64,000 nucleotides of DNA from Paenibacillus elgii NBRC 100335 (GTDB lineage Bacteria > Bacillota > Bacilli > Paenibacillales > NBRC-103111): positions 62,001 through 126,000 of the forward strand of contig NZ_BIMB01000010.1 in assembly GCF_004000865.1 (NCBI RefSeq), given 5' to 3'. The notes beneath the pieces are model-generated. The model was not told the origin of the DNA. It saw only the letters and a list, made by a program, of their open reading frames with translations, and searched no databases. Of the stretch, positions 19,931 through 27,399 are shown piece by piece. Position 1 is the stretch's first letter. Each line of letters starts with the position of its first letter. A program made the position numbers and the translations under genes.

Positions 19931-20443
19931 ATGCTGCAAAAAACGCACAGCGTCGCCGGTTTGCTGGCCGCGGAAGGGGTGCTGCTGCACTTCCAAGTGC
20001 CGCTTCTGTCCTGGGAAACCGCCGCTGCGCTTCTGCTTGGCTGCTTGGCAGGGCCTTTGGCCGACATCGACAAACAGGGATCGACAATGGCCAAAGTATT
20101 TTTTCCGCTGTCCTTCGTACTGCGGCTCCTGAACGTCCGGCACCGGACGCTGACGCACTCCGTCTTGTTCCTGGGCGGCATTGCCGCGCTGCTGCTGCCA
20201 CTTCCGGAACCGCTGTTCTGGAGCCTTCTGCTCGCTTACGCGTCCCATGCTTTCATCGATTTGTTCAACGAGCAGGGAGTCGAGCTGCTGTGGCCGATCA
20301 AGCTCAAATTCCGGCTGCTGCCGAAATTTATGGCGATCGAAACGGGTTCGTTCATGGAAACCGGATTTCGCTACATCCTGACGCTGCTCTGCATTGCGCT
20401 GCCGGTCCGTTACTATTGGGACACCGTCTCCGGGCTGTTCTGA
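19931..20443 (+). CDS. Metal-dependent membrane hydrolase, YdjM/DUF457 family
   Basis: The product of 170 residues has four to five hydrophobic segments and the histidine/aspartate pattern of the YdjM family: THS near residue 6, a membrane aspartate in LADIDKQGS, HRTLTHS near 75 and HAFIDLFNEQGVELLWP near 110. These residues are thought to bind a metal at the membrane. Members in Gram-positives include LexA-regulated YdjM, but I see no clear LexA box here. GAGGAGG before the ATG is strong. The biochemical substrate is unknown for the family. Confidence 0.85.
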   Translation: MLQKTHSVAGLLAAEGVLLHFQVPLLSWETAAALLLGCLAGPLADIDKQGSTMAKVFFPLSFVLRLLNVRHRTLTHSVLFLGGIAALLLPLPEPLFWSLLLAYASHAFIDLFNEQGVELLWPIKLKFRLLPKFMAIETGSFMETGFRYILTLLCIALPVRYYWDTVSGLF

Positions 20444-20495
20444 CTCATCCATTCGTTCATTGGGCACTCCTATCGTAACGATAGGAAATTCGTCA

Positions 20496-20524
20496 TTGAT
20501 GCAACTGCCCGCCGCCTTTATAAT
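20496..20524 (+). promoter_or_regulatory. Promoter upstream of the psd pseudogene
   Basis: TTGATG at 20496-20501, a 17-base spacer and TATAAT at 20519-20524. A perfect hairpin, TCCTATCG-TAA-CGATAGGA, lies just before it at 20468-20486. The promoter looks intact although the gene behind it is broken, and may now drive the methyltransferase gene. Confidence 0.6.
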
Positions 20525-20562
20525 TCGTCTCGTTAGCGTATTTATTATAACGAAGGCTGGCG

Positions 20563-21039
20563 ATGAACCAATTGAATCGGCTCGTTTACCAAGTCGAAAG
20601 CTAGCCGCCGGCTCATCCGGCGCTTTGCGAAAACGTACGGCATTCGGGTCGAGGAAGCCGAACAACCGCTTGACGCCTACGAATCGCTGAACGACTTTTT
20701 TATTAGTCGGTTAAAAGCCGGACTGCGCCCCATCGATCCCGACGCCGAGTCAGCAATGATCGGCTGATTACCTGCATCAGACACCGGTTCGGCATGACAA
20801 CGGTCGTCAAGGTGGGAGCGATGAACGTCAGCAGCATTCGGTATACGGAGTCGCTGCGCGTCCGGCTGGACCGGGGAGAGGAGTTGGCCTTCTTCGAATT
20901 CGGTTCAACGGTTATACTACTGATTGAGAAGGAAGCTTTCGCGTTCCGCGACGGTCTCGATGTTGGCAGCAAGGTACGCGTCGGTGAAGCGCTCGGTTAT
21001 TGGGAGGGGAGATGTATCAATGAAACAAAACAAGTATGA
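20563..21039 (+). pseudogene. psd: Phosphatidylserine decarboxylase, internally deleted and frameshifted
   Basis: Three pieces in order match Psd. ATG at 20563 starts MNQLNRLVYQVES and stops at TAG. From 20603 another frame reads RRLIRRFAKTYGI, then SLNDFFISRLKAGLRPID, and ends near 20767. From about 20755 a third frame reads NDRLITCI, RFGMTTVVKVGAMNVSSI, and the processing region GEELAFFEFGSTVILL with the GST serine that becomes the pyruvoyl group, ending VGEALGYW. The central about 110 residues, including PVDG, are gone. An intact enzyme has about 260 residues and makes phosphatidylethanolamine. An intact psd elsewhere would be expected if the strain still makes this lipid. Confidence 0.85.
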
Positions 21040-21751
21040 TGATGTGAATTTCTTTTCTGCCTATGAAAAAATGCAAAGGTCGGTCAAAGGACTTGAAGCA
21101 GCAGGAGAATGGCATGTATTAAAATCGTTAATACCGGATTTGCGAAATAAAAGTGTACTTGATTTGGGCTGCGGTTTTGGTTGGCATTGCCGATATTCCC
21201 GCGAGCAGCAAGCAAGTTCGGTGATCGGTGTGGATCTATCGGACAAAATGCTTCAAAAAGCTCGCGAAATGACGAACGATCCGTTGATATCGTATCTCAA
21301 AATGCCTATTGAAGACATCGATTTTTCAGTTGCTCCATTTGACGTGGTTATCAGTTCATTGGCTTTTCACTATATTAAGTCGTTCGAAGCCATCTGCAAA
21401 AAGGTTTATGCTTGTCTGAAACCCGGAGGAGCATTCATTTTCTCGGTTGAACATCCCATCTTTACGTCTCGAAACGAACAAGATTGGTATTACGACGACC
21501 AAGGGAATCGTCTGCATTGGGCAGTTGACGATTATCAATCGGAAGGTGTGCGTGAAACGACATTTTTAACGGAGAACGTAATCAAATATCATCGTACGCT
21601 TTCCACTTATATCAACGACTTAATTGATGCAGGCTTTAGGATAAGAGCAGTCAAGGAACCGATTCCTTCCGAAGAAATGTTGAAGAGTGATCCTGACATG
21701 CAAGACGAACTTCGAAGACCTATGTTTTTAATCATCTCAGCGGAGAAGTGA
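21020..21751 (+). CDS. Class I SAM-dependent methyltransferase
   Basis: A 243-residue protein with motif I VLDLGCGFGWH near residue 50, the acidic GVDLSDKML and a motif resembling VVISSLAFHYI, then LKPGGAFIFSVEHP. It belongs to the UbiE/Methyltransf_11 group with a C-terminal extension common in small-molecule methyltransferases. GGGAGGGG precedes the ATG, located inside the end of the psd remnant. The codon usage and base composition are clearly more AT-rich than the neighbours, which suggests acquisition by transfer. The substrate is unknown. Confidence 0.85.
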   Translation: MKQNKYDDVNFFSAYEKMQRSVKGLEAAGEWHVLKSLIPDLRNKSVLDLGCGFGWHCRYSREQQASSVIGVDLSDKMLQKAREMTNDPLISYLKMPIEDIDFSVAPFDVVISSLAFHYIKSFEAICKKVYACLKPGGAFIFSVEHPIFTSRNEQDWYYDDQGNRLHWAVDDYQSEGVRETTFLTENVIKYHRTLSTYINDLIDAGFRIRAVKEPIPSEEMLKSDPDMQDELRRPMFLIISAEK

Positions 21752-21754
21752 ACA

Positions 21755-21790
21755 AGCTAAAGGGCCCTAATAAGGGCCCTTGGCTTTTTT
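21755..21790 (+). terminator. Terminator after the methyltransferase gene
   Basis: AAGGGCCC-TAAT-AAGGGCCCTT forms a GC-rich hairpin, followed by GGCTTTTTT. It lies between converging genes. Confidence 0.75.
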
Positions 21791-21801
21791 CTGACTATGG
21801 C

Positions 21802-22908
21802 TCAGTCGCCCCCGCCGCCGCAGCCGGAAGAACAGCTGGACGAAGAGGAGCAGCTTGAGGACGAACAGCTTGAAGAGGAGCAGCTTCCGGACGAGCAGCT
21901 GCCGGATGAGCCGCCGTCGTCGTTGCCGCTGTCGCTGTCGGACCAGATACCGCTGCCGCAGCCGCTGGAGGCGCAGGAGGACGAAGCTCCCGATTGCTGT
22001 CCCGCCTCGCGTTTGGCTTCCTCCTCGGTCAGCAGCTCCTGCATCTGTTCGTTGAAGCCGGTAAATTCCGTTACCGAGTAGAACAGCATAGCGCCGGCCA
22101 AGTACGGCATCAAGGAAGGACCGTGCGATTCGGAAGGCCGCTCCGTATAGGTCGGATGAACTGCAGCCTGCCGCAGCTGGTCTTTCGCTTGCTCGATTAA
22201 CCACCGGACCGTTTGCCCGATTTCGGGGAATTGGGCCGCCGCTTTCCGGTTGAACCAAAGCTGCTCAAGCTCCTCCTCGCTCTCCGAGCTCAGCCGGTCG
22301 ACCCGCTGCCGATCAAGCGGATAGCGGAAAAAGCTGCCCCAGATTTGCCCCGTAAACGGCGTGGACGTAAACAAGTGGGCGTACACCCAATCGAACCAGG
22401 CGCGACCGCCCGGGTCCGGCGTGCCGTCCGTATGCGGCGCATGGTGAATCGTCGAGCCGAGCAGCGTTTCCCCGAAGCGCTGGTACTCTCGGGTAAACAT
22501 CAGCATCTCGTGCCAGATGTCGTCGACTGCTTCGCTGAACATCGGCACTTCTTTCAGCACGGTGGTCATCAAAAAGTATCGTTTCAGCTCCAGCAGCTTC
22601 CATTCGTATTCGGCCTCGCTCATGGATGGATACTTGCCGAGCACCCGCTTCCGCAGCCGGTCGCCGAATTCCGCCTGCAGCGCCTGCTCCAGCCGATCTG
22701 CGGCAGGCTTCAGCGGAACGCCGGGCTGAAGACCGAGTCCGGCCGGCAGCGGCTCGCTCCGGTAATCCGGCTTTGCCGGCTTTCGCGCTAGCGGCCTCGT
22801 CCCGCGGCCCGGCCCTGGCCGGCGCCGGTTCGTTTTTCCCGATTTGGAAGAAGAGGCAGCGATCAATACTACGATAACAACAAGGACTAGGATAAAGACA
22901 AAGGTCAT
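21802..22908 (-). CDS. Membrane-anchored GRDP-like protein with Ser/Cys-rich tail
   Basis: The protein has 368 residues. It begins with a single hydrophobic segment (residues 2-20), then a basic, proline-rich linker. A central soluble region contains AVDDIWHEMLMFTREYQRF and IHHAPHT, which resemble the glycine-rich-domain-like (GRDP) family and its DxxWH plus HH pattern. The last about 50 residues are almost only Ser, Cys, Gly and Asp, with around ten cysteines in repeated SSSC units. Similar Cys/Gly tails end some bacterial membrane proteins with WxxxH motifs. Function is unknown; metal binding or surface cross-linking by the tail is speculation. GAGGAGG precedes the ATG. It is downstream of the bmr-like genes on the same strand. 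Confidence 0.7.
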   Translation of the reverse strand: MTFVFILVLVVIVVLIAASSSKSGKTNRRRPGPGRGTRPLARKPAKPDYRSEPLPAGLGLQPGVPLKPAADRLEQALQAEFGDRLRKRVLGKYPSMSEAEYEWKLLELKRYFLMTTVLKEVPMFSEAVDDIWHEMLMFTREYQRFGETLLGSTIHHAPHTDGTPDPGGRAWFDWVYAHLFTSTPFTGQIWGSFFRYPLDRQRVDRLSSESEEELEQLWFNRKAAAQFPEIGQTVRWLIEQAKDQLRQAAVHPTYTERPSESHGPSLMPYLAGAMLFYSVTEFTGFNEQMQELLTEEEAKREAGQQSGASSSCASSGCGSGIWSDSDSGNDDGGSSGSCSSGSCSSSSCSSSSCSSSSSCSSGCGGGGD

Positions 22909-22938
22909 ATCGTACCTCCTCGAAGCGTGATGACCATA

Positions 22939-25005
22939 TTATACCATAGCCGGCCCCTGAGCTTCTCCTTCGGAGGTCCTGATTTCGGAAGCTTCCTCCG
23001 CCTGCAGCTCTCCCGATTGCAGCCGGTACATTTGGTAATACCTCCCGCCCAGCCGCATCAGTTCGTCGTGCGTCCCGCTTTCCTTAATTTCGCCCCGGTC
23101 GAGGACCAGGATCTGATCGGCAGCTTTGATGGTCGACAACCGGTGCGCGATGATGAAGGTGGTCCGGCCTTTCTTCAGCACCTCCAGCGCCGCTTGAATA
23201 ACGGCTTCCGTTTCCGTATCGATACTGGCGGTCGCTTCGTCCAGGATGAGAATTGCCGGGTTGAACGCCAGCGCCCGGGCGAACGAAACCAGCTGCCGCT
23301 GACCGGCGGAAAGCGTGCTGCCTTTCTCGATGACGGGCTCGTCGATACCGCCGGGCAGGGCAGCGAACATCTCGTACGCCCCGACATCGCGAAGCGCCCG
23401 CTCCACCTGCTCCCGTGTAATGGAAGGATCGTCCAGACTGACGTTCGAGGCGATCGTACCGGTGAACAGGAACGGGTCCTGAAGCACGATCCCCATATGC
23501 TGGCGGAGCAACTGCTGCGGAATATCCCGGATATCCCGGCCATCGATCAGTATACGTCCTTCCCGGACCTCATAGAACCGGAACAGCAGGTTCAGGATCG
23601 AGCTTTTGCCGGAGCCGGTATGGCCTACGAGCGCTACAGTCTCGCCCGGGCGGGCGTGGAACGTAATGTTTTTGAGTACGTCCTCGCCGGGCTTGTAGGC
23701 GAACGAGACGTTCTCGAAGGCGACGTTTCCTTTGTAACGCTCCAGCTTGCCTTCGGCCACCTCGGTGCCTTTCTCGTCCAGCAGCTCGAACACGCGCTCC
23801 GCCGACACGAGGGCCGTTTCCAGGTTGCTGAGCTGGTTCACGATGCCGACGATCGGCTGGAACATCCGGTTCATGTAATCCACGAAGGCGTACAGCACTC
23901 CGACCGTGACGAGCGTACCGAGCCAGCCGCCGCCGAACATCCAGATGACGGTCAAAAAAATGACGTTCCGGATGACGCCCACCAGGTTGTGCGAGGTGAT
24001 CGCATTTAAGCTGAGCAGCTTGTTCTGATACGTAAAATGCTGCTCGTTGAGCTGCTCGAACTCCTCAAGCGTCTCCTTCTGCCGGCGGAACGCCCGGATG
24101 ATCGGCATACCTTGAATCGATTCGTTGATCATTCCGTTGATGTCGCTGAGTCTGGACCGGATCGCATGGTTGTATTTGGAAGCGAAACGGCGGTACACGA
24201 CGATCCACACGTAGAGGATCGGCACCAAGGGCAGCGCGATCAGCGCCAGCCTCGCGTCGAGAAAGAACAGCGCCCCGAGAATGGCCGCCATGTAGACGAT
24301 ACCGGAGAAAAAGTTCGCCAGCACGTTGACGTACAGCTCGCGGATCGATTCCGTATCGTTCGTAATGCGCGAGACGACTTTGCCCGCAGGCAGATTATCG
24401 AAATATTGGACGGGCAGCCGTCCGACCTGAGCAAACACGTCTTTTCGGATCGTTTGAATGATCCGGTTGGCGGACGTCTGCAGCAGGTATTTTTCCCCGT
24501 AAGCAAACAGGGCGCTCAGCGCGATCAAGCCGAAATAACAGGCAGCAAGTACGACGAGCCGTCCGAATTCCGGTTCGTAAAAGGCATAAAGCTGCGGTGT
24601 CTTCAGCTCCCGCACCGGATAGACGGCCTGCCCGCCGTCGCCGGCGACCGTCAATTCGTTCCCGTGCACGCTGCGCTGGCCGTCGAAGCGGAGCGGGCCG
24701 TCGACGAAATAGTAGCTGCGTCCGACCTGCAGCACGCGGACCTCGCGTCCCTTCGTTTCGCCTTCCGCCCAGCGGTCTTGCCGTTTGTACGTTTTGCCGT
24801 CAAAGACGACGGTGTCTTTGCCCCCTGCGGCCGCTTCGTACCATGGGTATTCCACGCCGAGAATATGGCGGTCGATCATTTGTCTGGCGACAAGCGGTCC
24901 GGCCAGCTCCGCACAGACGGCAGCGGTCAGCAGGACGAGCGCAATAAGGATCGGCCGCTTGAATAACGCCGCATAGCGGTATAACCGGATACCGGTATGT
25001 TTCAT
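22939..25005 (-). CDS. bmrD: Heterodimeric ABC multidrug exporter subunit, BmrD-like
   Basis: A 688-residue half-transporter: six membrane helices with an extra extracellular insert of about 100 residues between the first two (about 50-150), then an ATPase domain. Length and insert match Bacillus YheH/BmrD (about 670). Walker A is GHTGSGKS and Walker B ILILDEATASID with the catalytic glutamate; the signature is altered to LSAGQ. In heterodimeric exporters this subunit supplies the active Walker site and the defective signature. It lies 85 bases after its partner gene and is under the same leader. The likely role is drug or antibiotic efflux. Confidence 0.88.
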   Translation of the reverse strand: MKHTGIRLYRYAALFKRPILIALVLLTAAVCAELAGPLVARQMIDRHILGVEYPWYEAAAGGKDTVVFDGKTYKRQDRWAEGETKGREVRVLQVGRSYYFVDGPLRFDGQRSVHGNELTVAGDGGQAVYPVRELKTPQLYAFYEPEFGRLVVLAACYFGLIALSALFAYGEKYLLQTSANRIIQTIRKDVFAQVGRLPVQYFDNLPAGKVVSRITNDTESIRELYVNVLANFFSGIVYMAAILGALFFLDARLALIALPLVPILYVWIVVYRRFASKYNHAIRSRLSDINGMINESIQGMPIIRAFRRQKETLEEFEQLNEQHFTYQNKLLSLNAITSHNLVGVIRNVIFLTVIWMFGGGWLGTLVTVGVLYAFVDYMNRMFQPIVGIVNQLSNLETALVSAERVFELLDEKGTEVAEGKLERYKGNVAFENVSFAYKPGEDVLKNITFHARPGETVALVGHTGSGKSSILNLLFRFYEVREGRILIDGRDIRDIPQQLLRQHMGIVLQDPFLFTGTIASNVSLDDPSITREQVERALRDVGAYEMFAALPGGIDEPVIEKGSTLSAGQRQLVSFARALAFNPAILILDEATASIDTETEAVIQAALEVLKKGRTTFIIAHRLSTIKAADQILVLDRGEIKESGTHDELMRLGGRYYQMYRLQSGELQAEEASEIRTSEGEAQGPAMV

Positions 25006-25090
25006 GAGGAATCACCTTCGTTTCCGCTGTGCGGACGGATCGCTATTCGGTTAGCGTTTCCGTCCGGTAGGCTTATTTTGAACGGGGAAT

Positions 25091-26836
25091 TTACGCCCCG
25101 ATGTTTGCTTCGAGCTGCTGGCGGTCGTACTGCTCTTTGTACCAGCCCCCGGCCTGAAGCAGCTGTTCATGGGTGCCTTCTTCCGCGATCCGGCCTTCGT
25201 CCAGTACGACGATCCAATCGGCATGCTGTACGGCGGACAGCCGGTGGGTGACGATCAGCGTCGTCTTGCCGGCGCGTTCCCGGCGAATGCCCGCAATGAT
25301 TTCCGCCTCCGTCTTGGCGTCGACCGCCGACAGCGCGTCGTCGAGCATGAGAATTTCGGGATCGATGATCAAGGCGCGGGCGATGGACACGCGCTGCTTC
25401 TGACCGCCGGATAAGGCCACGCCTTTTTCGCCGACCAGCGTCTCCAGCCCTTCGGGCAGGAAGCGCACGTCCTTGGCGAACGAGGCCAGCTCCAGCGCCC
25501 GCTGCACTTCCGGTTCGTCCGCCTGGCTGCGGCCGAACGTAATATTTTCGCGAATCGACCGCGAGAACAAAATCGGCTGCTGCGGCACATAACCGATCCA
25601 GCCTTGGAGCGTATCGGGATCGATCCAGTCCGCGGGCACGCCGGACAGCCGGACCGCTCCCTGGCCGGAAGGGTATTCGCGCAGAAGCTGCTTGAGCAGT
25701 GTCGTTTTGCCGCTTCCCGTCCGGCCTACGATTCCGAGGGTCTGACCGCGCTCCAGCTTGAACGAGATATCGACGAGATTATCGATCGGCGAGGAAGGAT
25801 AGCGGAACGTTACGCGGTCGAACACGATGCTTTTCGGCACGTCGACCGGGACCGGATTCTCCGGATTTTCCACATCCGGCTCGTAGGCGAGCGTTTCGTT
25901 GACCCGATCCAGCGAAGCGTTGCCCCGCTGCATGAGGTTGATGAGCTCGCCGATCGCGAACATCGGCCAAATCAGCATGCCGAGGAATACGTTGAACGAA
26001 ACCAGCTCGCCGAGCGTAATTTCGTTGTGGAACACCAGATAAGCGCCGTAGCACAACCCGATCAAATAGCTGATGCCGACCAAAATTTTCACCGTCGGAT
26101 CGAACAGCGCATCGACGCGGGCGACGGCGATGTTTTTGCGGAACACGTCGTCCGAAGTGCGGTGGAACCGTTCCTCGCTGGCCTTCTCCTGCACGAACGC
26201 GCGGATGACCCGAACGCCGTCGATCGTCTCCAGCACCTGGTCGTTCAATTGGCCGAACGCGTCCTGTGCGCTCGTGAAGCGCTCATGGATTCGCTTGCCG
26301 AACCTGCCCATCAGCAGTGCCATAACCGGCAGGGGCAGCAGGGAAGCGAGCGTCAGCTTCCAACTGATAAACGCCGCCATCATCGTCAAGATCGTCAGCA
26401 TGTACAGGCTGGAGTCGATCAAAGTAAGTATTCCGAAGCCTGCGGTCGCCGAGACGGCATGCAGATCGTTCGTCGCCCGGGCCATCAAATCGCCCGTCCG
26501 GTTTCGTTCGTAGAATGTCGGCGTCATTTTGGCAAAGTGGCGCATCAGACGCGAGCGGAGCAGCCGCTCCAGCACGAAGGCGCCGCCGAACAGCTGATAC
26601 ATCCAGACGTAAGTGATCGCGTAGCATAACAGAGCTGCGGCGGCCCAGAAGCCAAGCACCTGATAAAACCGCGTGTCGGTCAGTGTCCCTTGATGAATGC
26701 CGTCGATGGAATAGCCGATCAGCTTCGGGGGAATGACCTCCAGAATTCCGGCGATCAGCAGCAGCAGGATCGCGGAACTGTATCGCTTCCAATGCATGGC
26801 GAAAAACCAGCGCAGCTTTTTCAATACGATAAACAT
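25091..26836 (-). CDS. bmrC: Heterodimeric ABC multidrug exporter subunit, BmrC-like
   Basis: The first gene of the pair encodes 581 residues, matching YheI/BmrC (585). It has six membrane helices (about 15-300) and an ATPase domain with Walker A GRTGSGKT, an intact signature LSGGQKQRVSIARAL and Walker B ILMLDDALSAVD. Here aspartate replaces the catalytic glutamate, marking the degenerate ATP site typical of this class. GAAAGGAGTACGCTCGC places a good ribosome binding site before the ATG. A leader of about 380 nt with two terminators and a short ORF precedes it, as in the drug-induced bmr operon of Bacillus subtilis. Confidence 0.9.
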   Translation of the reverse strand: MFIVLKKLRWFFAMHWKRYSSAILLLLIAGILEVIPPKLIGYSIDGIHQGTLTDTRFYQVLGFWAAAALLCYAITYVWMYQLFGGAFVLERLLRSRLMRHFAKMTPTFYERNRTGDLMARATNDLHAVSATAGFGILTLIDSSLYMLTILTMMAAFISWKLTLASLLPLPVMALLMGRFGKRIHERFTSAQDAFGQLNDQVLETIDGVRVIRAFVQEKASEERFHRTSDDVFRKNIAVARVDALFDPTVKILVGISYLIGLCYGAYLVFHNEITLGELVSFNVFLGMLIWPMFAIGELINLMQRGNASLDRVNETLAYEPDVENPENPVPVDVPKSIVFDRVTFRYPSSPIDNLVDISFKLERGQTLGIVGRTGSGKTTLLKQLLREYPSGQGAVRLSGVPADWIDPDTLQGWIGYVPQQPILFSRSIRENITFGRSQADEPEVQRALELASFAKDVRFLPEGLETLVGEKGVALSGGQKQRVSIARALIIDPEILMLDDALSAVDAKTEAEIIAGIRRERAGKTTLIVTHRLSAVQHADWIVVLDEGRIAEEGTHEQLLQAGGWYKEQYDRQQLEANIGA

Positions 26837-26900
26837 GCGAGCGTACTCCTTTCCGGTTCTCTAAAAAATGGTTATGCGGCAGCGCTTGGAAAACGACGCC

Positions 26901-26935
26901 AAAAAAGGCATACCGCTCGTAAGCGATATGCCTTA
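26901..26935 (-). terminator. Leader terminator 2 (proximal attenuator) before bmrC
   Basis: On the minus strand AAGGCATATCGCT and AGCGGTATGCCTT pair around TACG, followed directly by TTTTTT. It lies 65 bases before the bmrC start codon, inside the transcribed leader, where a normal terminator would have no purpose unless conditional. Confidence 0.75.
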
Positions 26936-26962
26936 GCGCATCCGTATCCAAGGATGCTTATC

Positions 26963-27016
26963 TTATCGGTTCGCAACAAACACCATACGCAGGTTCTAAC
27001 TGCTGCGGACCGATAA
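26963..27016 (-). other. Long-range stem in the bmr leader
   Basis: The RNA segment for 27016-27004 (UUAUCGGUCCGCA) pairs with that for 26975-26963 (UGCGAACCGAUAA) with one mismatch. It overlaps the U tract of terminator 1 by two bases and could compete with other structures. A further small stem GCATCC/GGATGC lies at 26938-26957. Confidence 0.5.
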
Positions 27017-27054
27017 AAAAGGCGCACGATTACGAGGGTGCGTAACCATGCGCC
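27015..27054 (-). terminator. Leader terminator 1 (distal attenuator) before bmrC
   Basis: On the minus strand GGCGCA and TGCGCC close the hairpin, with inner TTACG/CGTAA pairs, and six T follow. It starts about 40 bases after the stop codon of the short leader ORF, a spacing that would allow ribosome stalling to influence folding. Confidence 0.75.
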
Positions 27055-27093
27055 GCGTGTACGGAAGAAATTCGTGGAACGGCGAACGAGCCG

Positions 27094-27183
27094 TTACGAT
27101 TCCAGCGCGGAGTGGCTGCACCGAACAATCCGGTTGTATTGAAGATGTGCGCGAAATTTTCGGTCTCTAGCGAGCAGCATCAT
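27094..27183 (-). CDS. Putative leader peptide of the bmrCD-like operon
   Basis: A 29-codon frame starting with two ATG codons (27183 and 27180) reads MMLLARDRKF at the start and CSHSALES at the end, stopping with TAA at 27094-27096. It lies about 33 bases after the predicted transcription start and just before two intrinsic terminators. AAGAAAGGA stands about ten bases upstream, a somewhat long spacing. The peptide is basic, without a membrane segment. In B. subtilis, BmrB plays this role and ribosome stalling on it lets transcription enter bmrC. Correspondence to BmrB is inferred from position, not from sequence identity. Confidence 0.5.
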   Translation of the reverse strand: MMLLARDRKFRAHLQYNRIVRCSHSALES

Positions 27184-27222
27184 TTGGCAGCCATCCTTTC
27201 TTGGAAATAATCTACAAATGTC

Positions 27223-27252
27223 ACTGTACCATTGGGCTGCTCGTACTGTCAA
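27223..27252 (-). promoter_or_regulatory. Promoter of the bmr-like operon
   Basis: On the minus strand TTGACA (27252-27247), an 18-base spacer and TACAGT (27228-27223), preceded by TG as an extended -10. Transcription would start near 27216, giving a leader of about 380 nt. Confidence 0.7.
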
Positions 27253-27349
27253 CGGAAAAAACGATTATAATCGATCCGGCCGAAGAGCTCGAAAAAAGAC
27301 AAGATAGAGTCCGAGATGAGACTTGAGATTCCAGCCGACCTGAATTACA

Positions 27350-27378
27350 TTGAGAATAAGAAGTGGGTTCCATACTAT
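27350..27378 (+). promoter_or_regulatory. Promoter of the acetyl esterase gene
   Basis: TTGAGA at 27350-27355 and TACTAT at 27373-27378 with a 17-base spacer, 22 bases before the chosen start codon. It argues against the longer reading frame from 27316, which would begin upstream of this promoter. Confidence 0.5.
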
Positions 27379-27399
27379 GTAAAAAAGGATGGTGCGACG

